Notes: generated by a model from the letters alone, not told the origin. A stretch of DNA of 64,000 nt from Rubrivivax sp. (GCA_022842595.1 JALHPF010000004.1:1-64000); one strand, 5' to 3'; numbered from the stretch's first letter, positions 52,511 through 63,114 are shown. Program-made: numbers and translations.

Positions 52511-53896
52511 TCAGCCCTGGTCTGCGTTCAGCGCCTGCAGGGCCCCGGCATGGGCGGCCTGCGCGTCGGCCCGGTCCAGGCTGGCCCAGCGGCCCGCCAC
52601 CATCACCGCGCTGAAGGGCCGCGCCGGCGCCGCGAACACCACGCCGTCCAGCAGATGGCCTGCCGGCAGGCCGGCCAAGGCATCGTCGTGCGGGTCCAGC
52701 ACCAGCAGGTCGGCGCGAGCACCCGCCACCAGGCCCCAGCGGCTGAAGCCGGCCGCCGCTGCGCCGCCGGCCAGAACGCGGTCGAACAGGCGCGCGGCGG
52801 TGGCTGGCTGCACGCCCGGCAGCGCGGCGACGTTGCGCTGGCGCAGCACCAGGCGCTGGCCGTATTCCAGCCAGCGCAGTTCCTCGGGCCAGCTGCGCGT
52901 GACCTGGCTGTCCGACCCCAGCGCAAGCGGCACCCCCGCGGCCAGCCAGCGTGGCAGGTCGGGCAGGCCGTCGCCGAGGTTGGCCTCGGTGCCCGGGCAC
53001 AGCACCACGCTGGCGCCGCTGGCGGCCACGGCGTCGATTTCCTGCGGCGTGGCGTGCGTGGCGTGCACCAGGTGCCAGCGCGCGTCCAGCGCGGCATGGC
53101 GCGTGAGCCATTCGATCGGCCGGCAGCCGGTGGCGGCCAGGCAGTCGTCGACCTCGGCGGTCTGTTCGGCCACGTGGATGTGCAGCGGGCCGCTGGCGAA
53201 ACCATGGGCCAGCGTGGCGATGGACTCGGGCTGCGCCGCGCGCAGCGAATGCACGGCGACGCCCGCCGTCACCAGCGGCCCGGTGCCATGCACCGCACGC
53301 TGCAGCGCCTGCACGTCGGCCACGGTGGTGGCAAAGCGGCGCTGGTCGGCGCGCAGTTGCGGCTGCGTGAAGCCGGCGCGTTCGTACAGCACCGGCAGCA
53401 GGGTCAGGCCGATGCCGCTTTCCTGCGCTGCGTGCGCCAGAGCCAGCGCCATCGCTGCGGGTTCGGCGTAGCGCTGGCCGTCGGGCGCATGGTGCAGGTA
53501 GTGGAACTCGCAGACCTGGGTGTAGCCGCCGGCCAGCAGCTCGTTGTACAGGTGGGTGGCCACGGCCTGCAGTTGCTCTGGCGTGATGCGCAGCGCCACG
53601 CCGTACATGCGGTCGCGCCAGCTCCAGAAGTCGTCGTGGGCGCTGTCGCGGCGTTCGGCCAGGCCGACGAAGGCGCGCTGGAAGGCGTGGCTGTGCGCAT
53701 CCACCAGGCCGGGCAGCACCGGACCGGGCAGCGCCTGGGCCTGCGGTGGGCAGGGCTGGTCGGGGGTGACGGCCTGCCAGTGGCCCCGGGCGTCGATGGC
53801 CAGCAGCACCTGCTGGCGCCAGGCGCCGTCGATCCAGGCGCTGGGCGCCCACAGCAGGCCCGGGTGGGAATGGGAATGGGAGATGGTCATGTTCAT
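52511..53896 (-). CDS. hutF: Formimidoylglutamate deiminase
   Basis: Amidohydrolase: GPVLPGLVDAHSHAFQRAFVGLAERRDSAHDDFWSWRDRMYGVALRITPEQLQAVATHLYNELLAGGYTQVCEFHYLHH; LHIHVAEQTAEVDDC. Confidence 0.94.
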   Translation of the reverse strand: MNMTISHSHSHPGLLWAPSAWIDGAWRQQVLLAIDARGHWQAVTPDQPCPPQAQALPGPVLPGLVDAHSHAFQRAFVGLAERRDSAHDDFWSWRDRMYGVALRITPEQLQAVATHLYNELLAGGYTQVCEFHYLHHAPDGQRYAEPAAMALALAHAAQESGIGLTLLPVLYERAGFTQPQLRADQRRFATTVADVQALQRAVHGTGPLVTAGVAVHSLRAAQPESIATLAHGFASGPLHIHVAEQTAEVDDCLAATGCRPIEWLTRHAALDARWHLVHATHATPQEIDAVAASGASVVLCPGTEANLGDGLPDLPRWLAAGVPLALGSDSQVTRSWPEELRWLEYGQRLVLRQRNVAALPGVQPATAARLFDRVLAGGAAAAGFSRWGLVAGARADLLVLDPHDDALAGLPAGHLLDGVVFAAPARPFSAVMVAGRWASLDRADAQAAHAGALQALNADQG

Positions 53897-53954
53897 CGGG
53901 GGTTTCGACCGATCCGCGCCCCGTGGCGTGGGAGCCCGGGCGACGGGTTCGGCA

Positions 53955-54395
53955 TCACTTCGCCAGCGGGCACAGCGCCCGGTCTGCCGCGCGGCGGTGC
54001 AGGACGAAGCTGCGGCCCGACTCGATGTCAAGGTAGCGATGCTGGTGCTTGTCGATGGCCAGGATGTCGGTGCAGAAGCGGCTGCCAGGGCGTACCCAGA
54101 AGGTATCGGTGGCGCTGTGTACCCGGTAGCACATCCGCCGCCCGCTGACGTCGAAGCTGCCGCGGCCTTCGAAGTACTGGCCATCGTCGGGGGTTCTTCC
54201 GCAGGCGCGGAACGACCCGTCGGCCAGGAATTCGTCGTAGGCCCAGCAGGTCTTGCCGCCGTCGTCGGAATTGCACCAGCTGCCCAGCAGTGCCGCCCGC
54301 AGCTGCGGGCCGGCAAGTTCGGCGGCCCGGCCTTCCGGCCCGGCGCCCAGGCTGGTCGCCGCGACCAGCAGCAAATGCATGACGAGGCGCCTCAT
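53955..54395 (-). CDS. Hypothetical secreted Cys-containing protein
   Basis: Signal peptide [81 protein letters not shown]; overlaps the upstream gene by 4 bp. Confidence 0.65.
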   Translation of the reverse strand: MRRLVMHLLLVAATSLGAGPEGRAAELAGPQLRAALLGSWCNSDDGGKTCWAYDEFLADGSFRACGRTPDDGQYFEGRGSFDVSGRRMCYRVHSATDTFWVRPGSRFCTDILAIDKHQHRYLDIESGRSFVLHRRAADRALCPLAK

Positions 54396-54970
54396 GCCGC
54401 CGCCGGCAGCCTGGCGTAGACGCAGCTGTGGCTCAGGCGGCCGTCGGGCTGGCGCATCACGTTGTGCAGCACACCTTCCAGCACGAAGCCACAACGTTCG
54501 GCCACGGCCCGCGAGCCCAGGTTGTCGGTGCCCGTCACCAGTTCGACGCGCTGGGCCTTGAGCTGTTCCAGGGCCCAGTTCGTCAGCGCCGAGACGCATT
54601 CCTTGGCGTAGCCCTTGCCGGTGTCGCTGGTTCGCACCCAGTACCCGACCTCGGTCCTGGGCACCGACCAGTCGGTGCGGTGCAGTCCCGCCGATGCGAC
54701 CAGCCGGCCTGTCACTTTGTCGAAGGCGAGGTAAGGCAGGTCGGTGCGAAGCAGGAAGTTGGCTTCGGCCCGCCGACAGCGGATCTCCGCGGACTGGCGC
54801 GTGGTTGCCTCGGCCACCCAGGGAATGAACCAGAGCGAGGCGCGCAGGGCGTCGATCGACTCCAGCAGCGCCTCATGCAGCGCACCGGCGTCGTCGGCGC
54901 AAAAGGGGCGCAGCAGCAGTCGCGGGGTTTCAATGGCCCTCGGCACGGCGACGAGGAGGGGGTCGGTCAT
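54392..54970 (-). CDS. GNAT family N-acetyltransferase
   Basis: [26 protein letters not shown] ... [64 protein letters not shown]. Confidence 0.93.
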   Translation of the reverse strand: MTDPLLVAVPRAIETPRLLLRPFCADDAGALHEALLESIDALRASLWFIPWVAEATTRQSAEIRCRRAEANFLLRTDLPYLAFDKVTGRLVASAGLHRTDWSVPRTEVGYWVRTSDTGKGYAKECVSALTNWALEQLKAQRVELVTGTDNLGSRAVAERCGFVLEGVLHNVMRQPDGRLSHSCVYARLPAAA

Positions 54971-56193
54971 GACGGGTTCCCGGCCGCATGTTCGACGCCT
55001 GCGGCAACCACCCGGCGGCAGGGGTTGCCGCCGAAGGCATAGGCCAGCTCGCCGGGGTGGTCCCGGTCCCACACGGCGAAGTCGGCACGAAGACCGGCGC
55101 GCAGCACGCCGCGGTCGGCAAGGCCCAGCGCGCTCGCGGCGTGCCTGGTGACGCCGCGCAGCGCTTCCTCGGGTGTCAGCCGGAACAGCGTGCAGGCCAT
55201 GTTCACCATCAACAGCAGGCTGCCGGTGGGGCAGGAACCGGGGTTATGGTCGCTGGCCACGGCCATCGGCACACCGGCGTCGCGCAGGGCCTGCACCGGT
55301 GGCAGCACCGTGTCGCGCAGGAAATAGTAGGCGCCGGGCAGCAGCACGGCCACGCAGCCGGCCGCGGCCATGGCACGCACGCCATGGGGCGACAGGTGTT
55401 CCAGATGGTCGCAGCTGAGTGCGCCGAATTCAGCAGCGAGCGCGGCGCCTTGCTGGTCGCTCAGCTGTTCGGCGTGCAGCTTCACCGGCAGGCCGAGTGC
55501 GCGCGCGGCTTCGAACACGCGGCGTGTCTGGGCCGGGGTGAAGCCGATGCGGTCGCAGAAGGCGTCCACCGCATCGACCAGTCCCGCGGCGTTCTGCGCC
55601 GGCAGCCAGCGGCAGACGGCGTCGATGTAGTCGTCGGGCCGGCCCTCGAATTCGGGGGGCAAGGCGTGCGCGCCCAGCGAGGTGGTGCGCACCGACAGCG
55701 GCAGTTCGCGCCCCAGCCGGCGGGCCACCGCCAGGCAGCGCGTTTCGTCGGCCTCGTTCAGGCCGTAGCCGGACTTGATCTCCATCGTCGTCACGCCTTC
55801 GGCCATGAAGCCGCGGGCCCGGCGCGCGGCGCTGGCGAAGAGTGTGTCGCTGCTGGCCGCACGCGTGGCCGCCATGGTCGAACGGATGCCGCCGCCGGCA
55901 CGGGCAATCTCCTCGTAGCTGGCGCCGTTCAGGCGCGCCTCGAATTCCAGCGCGCGCTGGCCGCCGTAGACCAGATGGGTGTGGCAGTCCACCAGCCCCG
56001 GCGTGACGAGCGCGCCGCCCAGGTCGTGTTCCTGTTCGATGCGCAGCCCGGCAGACAGATCGGCGCTTCGGCCGACCCAGAGCAGGGCCTGTCCGTCGAC
56101 GAGCAGGGCGCCATCGTCGATGAGCCCCCAGCCGCGGGCGCTGTCCAGCGTCACCAGCCGCGCGTTGCGCCAAAGGCTCAGGCGTTTGCTCAT
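54967..56193 (-). CDS. hutI: Imidazolonepropionase
   Basis: [102 protein letters not shown]. Confidence 0.97.
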   Translation of the reverse strand: MSKRLSLWRNARLVTLDSARGWGLIDDGALLVDGQALLWVGRSADLSAGLRIEQEHDLGGALVTPGLVDCHTHLVYGGQRALEFEARLNGASYEEIARAGGGIRSTMAATRAASSDTLFASAARRARGFMAEGVTTMEIKSGYGLNEADETRCLAVARRLGRELPLSVRTTSLGAHALPPEFEGRPDDYIDAVCRWLPAQNAAGLVDAVDAFCDRIGFTPAQTRRVFEAARALGLPVKLHAEQLSDQQGAALAAEFGALSCDHLEHLSPHGVRAMAAAGCVAVLLPGAYYFLRDTVLPPVQALRDAGVPMAVASDHNPGSCPTGSLLLMVNMACTLFRLTPEEALRGVTRHAASALGLADRGVLRAGLRADFAVWDRDHPGELAYAFGGNPCRRVVAAGVEHAAGNPS

Positions 56194-56263
56194 GGCCCGC
56201 ACCCCCAGACCGAAGGTTCAGGCTTCCCGCCACGGAACCGGCGCCGCCGGGCCGTTGGTGGAC

Positions 56264-56307
56264 GGCTCCCCCGGGGGGTAGCGAGCGCAGGCGAGCTTGG
56301 GGGCTCC
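56264..56307. repeat. GC-rich palindromic intergenic repeat, copy 2 (between hutD and hutI)
   Basis: GGCTCCCCCGGGGGGTAGCGAGCGCAGGCGAGCTTGGGGGCTCC; shares the CCCCC..GGGGGG...AGCGA...GAGCTTGGGGGC pattern with 719-840. Confidence 0.6.
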
Positions 56308-56309
56308 AT

Positions 56310-56864
56310 CTACCGCACCACCAGGCAGTAGGCCGGACCGGCGCCGTGCACGAGCCACGGGTCGGGGTCGGCACTGTCGGACCACAGCAGATCGCCGGCC
56401 ACCAGGGTTTCGGTCAGGTGCTCGATGTCCACGGCGGTGGGGCCGGCGGCATACACGGCGCGCCAGCGTGTCGCGCCGTCGATGCTGGCGCCGCTGTCGG
56501 CGCGCCACATCTGGGCATCGCCCAGGCCGCGGCGCACCATCAGGTTCAGGTCGGTGGTGGCGCCACTCAGCAGCGTGCAGCCGGGTGCCGCTTCGCCATC
56601 GAACGCCAATGGCCGCGAAGCCGGCGACAGCCGCCGTTCACCTTCGGGCAGGCTCAGCACGACCCCGGCGCCGTCGAGCACCGCAAACCAGCGGTCGATG
56701 CCGGGGAAGGCAGAGAAGGGCCCGTCCTGTTCGATGCGGGCGACGCTCACGCGCACCTGCCAGGCCTGCACCTGCGGCCAGGCCAGCAGCTCGCGTGTGC
56801 TGCCGCCGCTGTTGCGCCAGGCCTGCACCGGCACCTGGCGCAGGTTGATGCGGTGGATGTTCAT
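56310..56864 (-). CDS. hutD: HutD family protein
   Basis: QVPVQAWRNSGGSTRELLAWPQVQAWQVRVSVARIEQDGPFSAFPGIDRWFAVLDGAGVVLSL. Confidence 0.92.
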   Translation of the reverse strand: MNIHRINLRQVPVQAWRNSGGSTRELLAWPQVQAWQVRVSVARIEQDGPFSAFPGIDRWFAVLDGAGVVLSLPEGERRLSPASRPLAFDGEAAPGCTLLSGATTDLNLMVRRGLGDAQMWRADSGASIDGATRWRAVYAAGPTAVDIEHLTETLVAGDLLWSDSADPDPWLVHGAGPAYCLVVR

Positions 56865-57571
56865 GGCGTGAACTGACCTTCCAGCTGATACAGGGCCCCG
56901 GGGTGCACCAGGCGGGCGATGGTGATGGCGGCGTCGACGGTGAAGGTGCGGCGCACCACCACCAGGCAGGGCGCGTCTGGCGCGATGGCCAGCAGCTGGG
57001 CTTCCTGGGTCGTGGGCCGAGCGGCTTCGATGGTGTACTGCGCCCGCCACAGCGCGGTGGCGCCGAACAGGTACTGCGTGGGCGTGGTCTGCGTGAAGTC
57101 GGCCTGCAGGTAGCCGGGGGCGCAGGCCGGATTGACATAGCGGTCTTCGCATTGCAGCGCCACGCCGTTGTCGAAGTGGACGATCAGCGTGTGGAAGACC
57201 TCGCCACCGGTTGCCACGCCCAGCTGTGCGGCCAGCGCCTCGGGCGCGGCCTCGGCGCACTGCAGGTGCACCACGGCCTGGTGGCTGTGCCCGCGCGATT
57301 CGATTTCCTCGTGCAGGTCGCGGATGTTCAGCGTGCTGCTGACATGGTGCAGGACGCCGGCGAAGGTGCCCACGCCCTGGGTGCGCTGCACCAGCCCTTC
57401 GGCCTGCAGCTCGCGCAGCGCGCGGTTGACCGTCATGCGGCTGACGCCGAATTCGGCCACCAGCTCGGCTTCGGATGGCATCAGCGCGCCGGGCAGCCAG
57501 CGGCCGCTGGCCAGCCCCTGCTTCAGGTACTGCTTGACGCGTGCGTAGGGTGCGAGCGTTGGGGTCAACAT
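56861..57571 (-). CDS. hutC: Histidine utilization repressor HutC (GntR family)
   Basis: YARVKQYLKQGLASGRWLPGALMPSEAELVAEFGVSRMTVNRALRELQAEGLVQRTQGVGTFAG; UTRA-like C-terminus; divergent from hutU. Confidence 0.93.
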   Translation of the reverse strand: MLTPTLAPYARVKQYLKQGLASGRWLPGALMPSEAELVAEFGVSRMTVNRALRELQAEGLVQRTQGVGTFAGVLHHVSSTLNIRDLHEEIESRGHSHQAVVHLQCAEAAPEALAAQLGVATGGEVFHTLIVHFDNGVALQCEDRYVNPACAPGYLQADFTQTTPTQYLFGATALWRAQYTIEAARPTTQEAQLLAIAPDAPCLVVVRRTFTVDAAITIARLVHPGALYQLEGQFTP

Positions 57572-57583
57572 GGGCCAAATGGT

Positions 57584-57610
57584 ACTTGCCTAGAGTTGTC
57601 TAGACAAGTA
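57584..57610. promoter_or_regulatory. Candidate HutC operator
   Basis: Perfect 12-bp palindrome TTGTCTAGACAA (57596-57607) preceded by the related half-site TTGCCTAGA, in the divergent hutC-hutU intergenic region. Confidence 0.65.
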
Positions 57611-57644
57611 GAGTTCGCAGACTGTTTTGCTCTAGGGGCCCGCC

Positions 57645-59384
57645 ATGACCGACCTGTCCAGCATCCATCAAGCCGTTCCTGCCGCCGCGGCCGCGCCGGC
57701 CGCGGTTTCGGGGCCGCGCCCGGTGCGTTCGCCGCGCGGCAGCGAAATCAGCTGCGTCAACTGGCTGACCGAGGCCGCGCTGCGCATGCTGCACAACAAC
57801 CTCGACCCCGAAGTCGCCGAAAACCCCGACGCACTGGTCGTCTACGGCGGCATCGGCAAGGCGGCACGCAACTGGGCCTGCTTCGACGCCATCTGCGCCA
57901 GCCTGCGCCGGCTGCAGCCCGACGAGACCCTGCTGGTGCAAAGCGGCAAGCCGGTGGGCGTGTTCCGCACCCATGCCGACGCTCCGCGCGTGCTGATCGC
58001 CAATTCGAACCTGGTGCCGAAATGGGCCACCTGGGAACATTTCGACGAACTCGACCGCAAGGGCCTGATGATGTACGGCCAGATGACGGCCGGCAGCTGG
58101 ATCTACATCGGCAGCCAGGGCATCGTGCAGGGTACCTACGAGACCTTCGTCGAAGCCGGCCGGCAGCACTTCGGCGGCGATCTGGCGGGCAGGTGGATCC
58201 TGACCGCCGGCCTCGGCGGCATGGGGGGTGCCCAGCCTCTGGCCGCCACCTTCGCCGGCGCCGTCAGCCTGAACATCGAATGCCAGCAGAGCCGCATCGA
58301 CTTCAGGCTGCGCAGCCGCTATGTCGACGAGCAGGCTACCGACCTGGACGACGCGCTGGCCCGGGTGGCGAAGTACACGGCCGCGAAACAGGCGGTGTCG
58401 ATCGCGCTGCTGGGCAATGCCGCGGAGATCCTGCCCGAACTGGTGAGACGCGGCCGAGACGGGCAGATTCGGCCCGACCTGGCCACCGACCAGACCAGTG
58501 CCCACGACCTCGTCAACGGCTACCTGCCGGCAGGCTGGTCGGTCGAGCAGTGGCAGGCCGCGCGTGCCGATGCCAGCCAGCACGCTGCGCTGCGCGAGGC
58601 GGCGGCAAAGAGTTGCGCCGTGCACGTGCAGGCCCTGCTCGACCTGCAGGCGATGGGCGTGCCCACCGTCGACTACGGCAACAACATCCGCCAGGTCGCC
58701 TTCGACGCCGGCGTGAAGAATGCCTTCGACATCCCCGGCTTCGTGCCGCAGTACATCCGCCCGCTGTTCTGCCGCGGCGTGGGCCCGTTCCGCTGGGTGG
58801 CACTCAGCGGCGACCCCGAGGACATCCGCAAGACCGATGCGAAGATGAAGGAACTGTTCCCCGAGAACAAGCCCCTGCACCGCTGGCTGGACATGGCTGG
58901 CGAGCGCATCGCCTTCCAGGGCTTGCCGGCGCGCATCTGCTGGATCGGCCTGGGCGACCGCCACCGCGCCGGCCTGGCCTTCAACGAGATGGTGGGTAGC
59001 GGCGAGCTGAAGGCGCCGATCGTCATCGGCCGCGACCACCTGGACAGCGGCAGCGTTGCCAGCCCTAACCGCGAGACCGAAGGCATGCTGGACGGCAGCG
59101 ACGCCGTCAGCGACTGGCCCCTGCTCAACGCCCTGCTCAACACCGCCGGCGGCGCCACCTGGGTCAGCCTGCACCATGGCGGCGGCGTGGGCATGGGCTA
59201 CAGCCAGCACAGCGGTGTCGTCATCGTCTGCGACGGCACGCCCGAAGCCGCCAAGCGCATCGAACGCGTGCTCTGGAACGACCCCGGCACCGGCGTGATG
59301 CGCCATGCCGACGCCGGCTACGACATCGCTCGCGCGTGCGCCATCGAACAGGGCCTGGATCTTCCGATGCTGGGAGCCGCCTGA
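57645..59384 (+). CDS. hutU: Urocanate hydratase
   Basis: [103 protein letters not shown]. Confidence 0.98.
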   Translation: MTDLSSIHQAVPAAAAAPAAVSGPRPVRSPRGSEISCVNWLTEAALRMLHNNLDPEVAENPDALVVYGGIGKAARNWACFDAICASLRRLQPDETLLVQSGKPVGVFRTHADAPRVLIANSNLVPKWATWEHFDELDRKGLMMYGQMTAGSWIYIGSQGIVQGTYETFVEAGRQHFGGDLAGRWILTAGLGGMGGAQPLAATFAGAVSLNIECQQSRIDFRLRSRYVDEQATDLDDALARVAKYTAAKQAVSIALLGNAAEILPELVRRGRDGQIRPDLATDQTSAHDLVNGYLPAGWSVEQWQAARADASQHAALREAAAKSCAVHVQALLDLQAMGVPTVDYGNNIRQVAFDAGVKNAFDIPGFVPQYIRPLFCRGVGPFRWVALSGDPEDIRKTDAKMKELFPENKPLHRWLDMAGERIAFQGLPARICWIGLGDRHRAGLAFNEMVGSGELKAPIVIGRDHLDSGSVASPNRETEGMLDGSDAVSDWPLLNALLNTAGGATWVSLHHGGGVGMGYSQHSGVVIVCDGTPEAAKRIERVLWNDPGTGVMRHADAGYDIARACAIEQGLDLPMLGAA

Positions 59385-60934
59385 TGCTGTTGCGCCCGGG
59401 TGAACTCACGCTGGAAGAACTGCGCGCCATCCATGGCGGGGCAGATACATCGGCTCGGCCCCAGCCGCTGGTGATGGACCCGCGCGCGCTGCCGGGCATC
59501 CTGGCCAGCGCGGCGGTGGTGAAAGCCGCGGCCGAAGGCCACGCTGCCGTCTACGGCGTCAACACCGGCTTCGGCAAGCTGGCCAGTACGCGCATCAGCG
59601 AGGCCGACCTGGCCACCCTGCAGCTGAACCTGATCCGCAGCCACAGCGTGGGCGTGGGCGAGCCGCTGGCCCCTGCGGTGCTGCGTGTGATGCTGGCGAC
59701 CAAGGCCGCGAGCCTGGCGCGCGGCTATTCGGGCGTGCGGCCGGTCGTCATCGACACGCTGCTGGCCGTGCACAACGCTGGCCTGGTGCCTTATGTGCCC
59801 AGCCAGGGCAGCGTCGGCGCCAGCGGCGACCTGGCACCGCTGGCGCACATGACGCTGGCGCTGCTGGGCGACGGCGAATTCCTGCACGACGGCCGCCGTG
59901 TGCCGGCGGCGGCCCTGCTGCAGCAGCACGGCATTGCGCCACTGGTGCTGTCGGCCAAGGAAGGCCTGGCGCTGATCAACGGCACCCAGACCAGCACCGC
60001 GCTGGCGCTGCATGCGCTGTTCAGCTTCGAGCCGGTGCTGGAAGCAGCGTTGGTGATCGGCGCGCTCACGGTCGACGCCGCACGTGGCAGCGACGGCCCC
60101 TTCGACCCGCGCATCCACGCCCTGCGCGGCCAGCCCGGGCAGATCGACGTGGCGCAGCATTACCGCGCCCTGCTGGCGGGCAGCGCCATCCGCGCTTCCC
60201 ACCAGGAAGGCGACGACCGCGTGCAGGACCCGTACTGCCTGCGCTGCCAGCCGCAGGTGGTGGGCGCCTGCCTCGACCAGCTGCGCCATGCCGCGGGTGT
60301 GCTGCTGCGCGAGGCCAACGCCGTCACCGACAACCCCCTGGTGTTCGCCGAAGACGGAATGATGATTTCCGGCGGCAACTTCCACGCCGAGCCCGTGGCG
60401 CTGGCAGCTGACGCGATGGCCTGTGCCATCGCCGAAGTGGGGGCCATCGCCGAACGCCGCATCGCGATGCTGATCGACAGCAACGTCTCGCGCCTGCCGC
60501 CCTTCCTGACGGCCCATGCCGGGCTGAACAGCGGCTTCATGATCGCCCACGTGACCGCCGCCGCACTGGCCAGCGAGAACAAGAGCCTGGCCCACCCGGC
60601 CAGTGTCGACAGCCTGCCGACCAGCGCCAACCAGGAAGACCATGTGTCCATGGCCACCTTCGCGGCGCGGCGGCTGCTGCCGATGATCGACAACGTCGCC
60701 CACATCCTGGGCATCGAATGGCTGGCGGCAGCCCAGGGCATCGAATTCCTGCGGCCGCTGCATAGTTCGTCGCCGCTGGAGGCCGCGCACGCGCTGCTGC
60801 GCCAGCGCTGCCCGGCGATGCCGAGCGACCGCTACCTGGCGCCCGACATCGAAAATGCCAGCGCCCTGGTGCGCGGCGGGCAGGCGGCACAGGTGCTGCA
60901 AGGCCTGGCCGGGCCGGTACTAATCGGCGGCTGA
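59384..60934 (+). CDS. hutH: Histidine ammonia-lyase
   Basis: VYGVNTGFGKLASTRI, MIO motif QGSVGASGDLAPLAHM, SHSVGVGEPL, TDNPLVF; start overlaps hutU stop. Confidence 0.97.
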   Translation: MLLRPGELTLEELRAIHGGADTSARPQPLVMDPRALPGILASAAVVKAAAEGHAAVYGVNTGFGKLASTRISEADLATLQLNLIRSHSVGVGEPLAPAVLRVMLATKAASLARGYSGVRPVVIDTLLAVHNAGLVPYVPSQGSVGASGDLAPLAHMTLALLGDGEFLHDGRRVPAAALLQQHGIAPLVLSAKEGLALINGTQTSTALALHALFSFEPVLEAALVIGALTVDAARGSDGPFDPRIHALRGQPGQIDVAQHYRALLAGSAIRASHQEGDDRVQDPYCLRCQPQVVGACLDQLRHAAGVLLREANAVTDNPLVFAEDGMMISGGNFHAEPVALAADAMACAIAEVGAIAERRIAMLIDSNVSRLPPFLTAHAGLNSGFMIAHVTAAALASENKSLAHPASVDSLPTSANQEDHVSMATFAARRLLPMIDNVAHILGIEWLAAAQGIEFLRPLHSSSPLEAAHALLRQRCPAMPSDRYLAPDIENASALVRGGQAAQVLQGLAGPVLIGG

Positions 60935-61002
60935 ACCCGTCTAGACAGCACCGCGGCCGCCGCCGCGCTGCAGTTTCCTGCGCCTGCGCCGAAGAGGCAG
61001 GC

Positions 61003-62025
61003 GTGAAGCACTTCGCCGCCCTGCTGCGGGCCGTCAACCAGGAAAACGATGCGCTCGCCGAGCACCGGCAAGCCATCGTGAAGAGCCTGTGCCTGCTCGC
61101 CGGCTTGCTGCTGGCCGGCATCGTTGCCATTCATGTCTACAACCGGGTCTGGCACCTGGCGGCGATGAACGGGGCCATTTCGGTCATGTTGCTGTTCAGC
61201 GCGTGGCGGATGTGGCCCGGGCGGCCCGCGCCTTTGCCTTTGCTGTTCATGGGCTTGATGCTGATCAGCGTCGTCCTGCTGTCCGTGCACGTGCAGGGGA
61301 TCGTCGGTGTGGTGTGGAGCTTCCCGCTGATCTTCGTCTGCTATTTTGCCTTGCCACGGCGACAGGCCACCGTGCTGACGGCGCTCTTGATCGTGGGCGT
61401 GGCGGCGCTGTCCTGGCCGGCGCTGGGGACGGGCGTGACGCTGCGGGTTCTGGTGTCGCAGGTGTTCGTGGTGCTGATGGTCAACGTGGTGCTCAGCCTC
61501 GTCGGTGAACTGCAGCAGGCGCTGCTGGCGCAGGCCGTCACCGACCCGCTCACCGGTGCCTACAACCGCCGTCACCTGCAGACGCACCTGGATGCCTTGT
61601 CCCGGACCACCGGCGGCACTTCTGCGCCAGGCCCCGGCAACGCTCTGCTGGCCCTGGACATCGACCACTTCAAGGACATCAACGATCGCCACGGCCACGA
61701 CGTCGGCGACGAAGTGCTGCGCCGGCTGGTCACGGTGCTGAACGCGCGCAAGCGCATGAACGACCTGCTGTTCCGCACCGGCGGCGAGGAATTCATGCTG
61801 CTGCTGCCGCGGATCGACGAAGCCGCTGCCCTGCAGACCGCCGAAGACCTGCGTGAACGCATCGCCAGCAGCCCGCTGCTGCCGGGGCAGCGCGTCACGG
61901 TGTGCATTGGTGTCAGCGTGCTTCAGCCCGGGCAAGACCCGCGCAGCTGGCTCAAGCGCGCCGACATGGCGCTGTACGCCGCCAAGCGCGCCGGCCGCAA
62001 CCGGGTGGTGGCTGCCGCAGCCTGA
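61003..62025 (+). CDS. Membrane diguanylate cyclase (GGDEF)
   Basis: Several TM segments then DPLTGAYNRRHL, LDIDHFKDINDRHGHDVGDEVL, RTGGEEFMLLLPRI. Confidence 0.93.
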   Translation: MKHFAALLRAVNQENDALAEHRQAIVKSLCLLAGLLLAGIVAIHVYNRVWHLAAMNGAISVMLLFSAWRMWPGRPAPLPLLFMGLMLISVVLLSVHVQGIVGVVWSFPLIFVCYFALPRRQATVLTALLIVGVAALSWPALGTGVTLRVLVSQVFVVLMVNVVLSLVGELQQALLAQAVTDPLTGAYNRRHLQTHLDALSRTTGGTSAPGPGNALLALDIDHFKDINDRHGHDVGDEVLRRLVTVLNARKRMNDLLFRTGGEEFMLLLPRIDEAAALQTAEDLRERIASSPLLPGQRVTVCIGVSVLQPGQDPRSWLKRADMALYAAKRAGRNRVVAAAA

Positions 62026-62082
62026 AGCCGGAAGCTGCCGGCTGGTGCTCAAGCTCGGTCAGATGCTGCCGAAAACAGCGCC

Positions 62083-63114
62083 ATGAGATCGTGGCATCTG
62101 TCGTGGAAACATCTGTGGGCCGAAGACTCGCTGGCAGCCTTCCGCGACCGCATTGCCCAGCATCTGTGTGTGTTTTCGGCTGTCTTGCTGCTGCCGTTCA
62201 CCATCAACCACCTGCTCATGGGCCGGCACATGCTGGGCACCATCATCCTGCTGGCGCAGGGCGTGCTGTTCGTCAACGGCTACAGCCTGCGCCACGGCCG
62301 CGCCACACCGGTGCCGATGTGGATCATGGTGCTGGCTTTCTGTTCTGCCGTCGTTGCGTCGGTGCTGGGGCAGGGGCTCGACACCGTCGTCTGGGCCTTC
62401 CCGGCGCTGTTCATCGGCTACTTCCTGCTGCCGCGGCGGCAGGCGCAGTTGGTCAGCCTGCTGCTGGTGGTGGCGGTGCCGGTGGCGGTGTTCTCGGTGG
62501 CGGGCACCGCCTCCGCGGTGCGTGCCCTGGCGGCGCTGGTGCTGACGCTGGCGATGATCAATGTCGTGCTCAGCGTCATCGGTGAACTGCAGGTGGCGCT
62601 GGTGCAGCAGGCCATCACCGACCCGCTCACCGGCGCCTGGAACCGCCGGCACTTCGACGAACTGCTGGTGCAGATGCAGGCCCCGCCGGTTCCCGGCACG
62701 AACGGCGCCAGCCGCCCGCCGAACGTGCTGCTGGCGCTGGACATCGACCATTTCAAGGCCGTCAACGACCGCCATGGCCATGCTGTCGGTGACGCCGTGC
62801 TCAAGGCCCTGGTGCAGCTGGTGAACCAGCGCAAACGCGAAGGCGACCAGCTGTTCCGCACCGGCGGCGAGGAATTCGTGCTGCTGTTGCCACGCATCCG
62901 GCTCGACGACGCGCGCCGCGTTGCCGAAGAACTGCGCCAGTTGGTCGAGAACACCGAGCTCGCGCCGGGCCTGCGTGTCACCGTCAGCATCGGTCTGAGC
63001 CCGCAGGTGCCGGGCCAGGTGGCCAGCCCCTGGCTGGCGGCAGCCGACGGCGCGCTTTACGAAGCCAAGCGCAGCGGCCGCAATCGGGTCGTCATGGCGC
63101 CCGTGGCGGCCTAG
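62083..63114 (+). CDS. Membrane diguanylate cyclase (GGDEF), paralog of the preceding gene
   Basis: TM segments then DPLTGAWNRRHF, LDIDHFKAVNDRHGHAVGDAVL, RTGGEEFVLLLPRI. Confidence 0.93.
   Translation: MRSWHLSWKHLWAEDSLAAFRDRIAQHLCVFSAVLLLPFTINHLLMGRHMLGTIILLAQGVLFVNGYSLRHGRATPVPMWIMVLAFCSAVVASVLGQGLDTVVWAFPALFIGYFLLPRRQAQLVSLLLVVAVPVAVFSVAGTASAVRALAALVLTLAMINVVLSVIGELQVALVQQAITDPLTGAWNRRHFDELLVQMQAPPVPGTNGASRPPNVLLALDIDHFKAVNDRHGHAVGDAVLKALVQLVNQRKREGDQLFRTGGEEFVLLLPRIRLDDARRVAEELRQLVENTELAPGLRVTVSIGLSPQVPGQVASPWLAAADGALYEAKRSGRNRVVMAPVAA

Noticed and set aside
59384-60934. hutH as a tyrosine ammonia-lyase supplying p-coumarate for the PYP-like protein
   Set aside because: Substrate-selectivity region reads SHSVG as in histidine ammonia-lyases, not the HL pair of TALs, and the gene overlaps hutU in a hut cluster.
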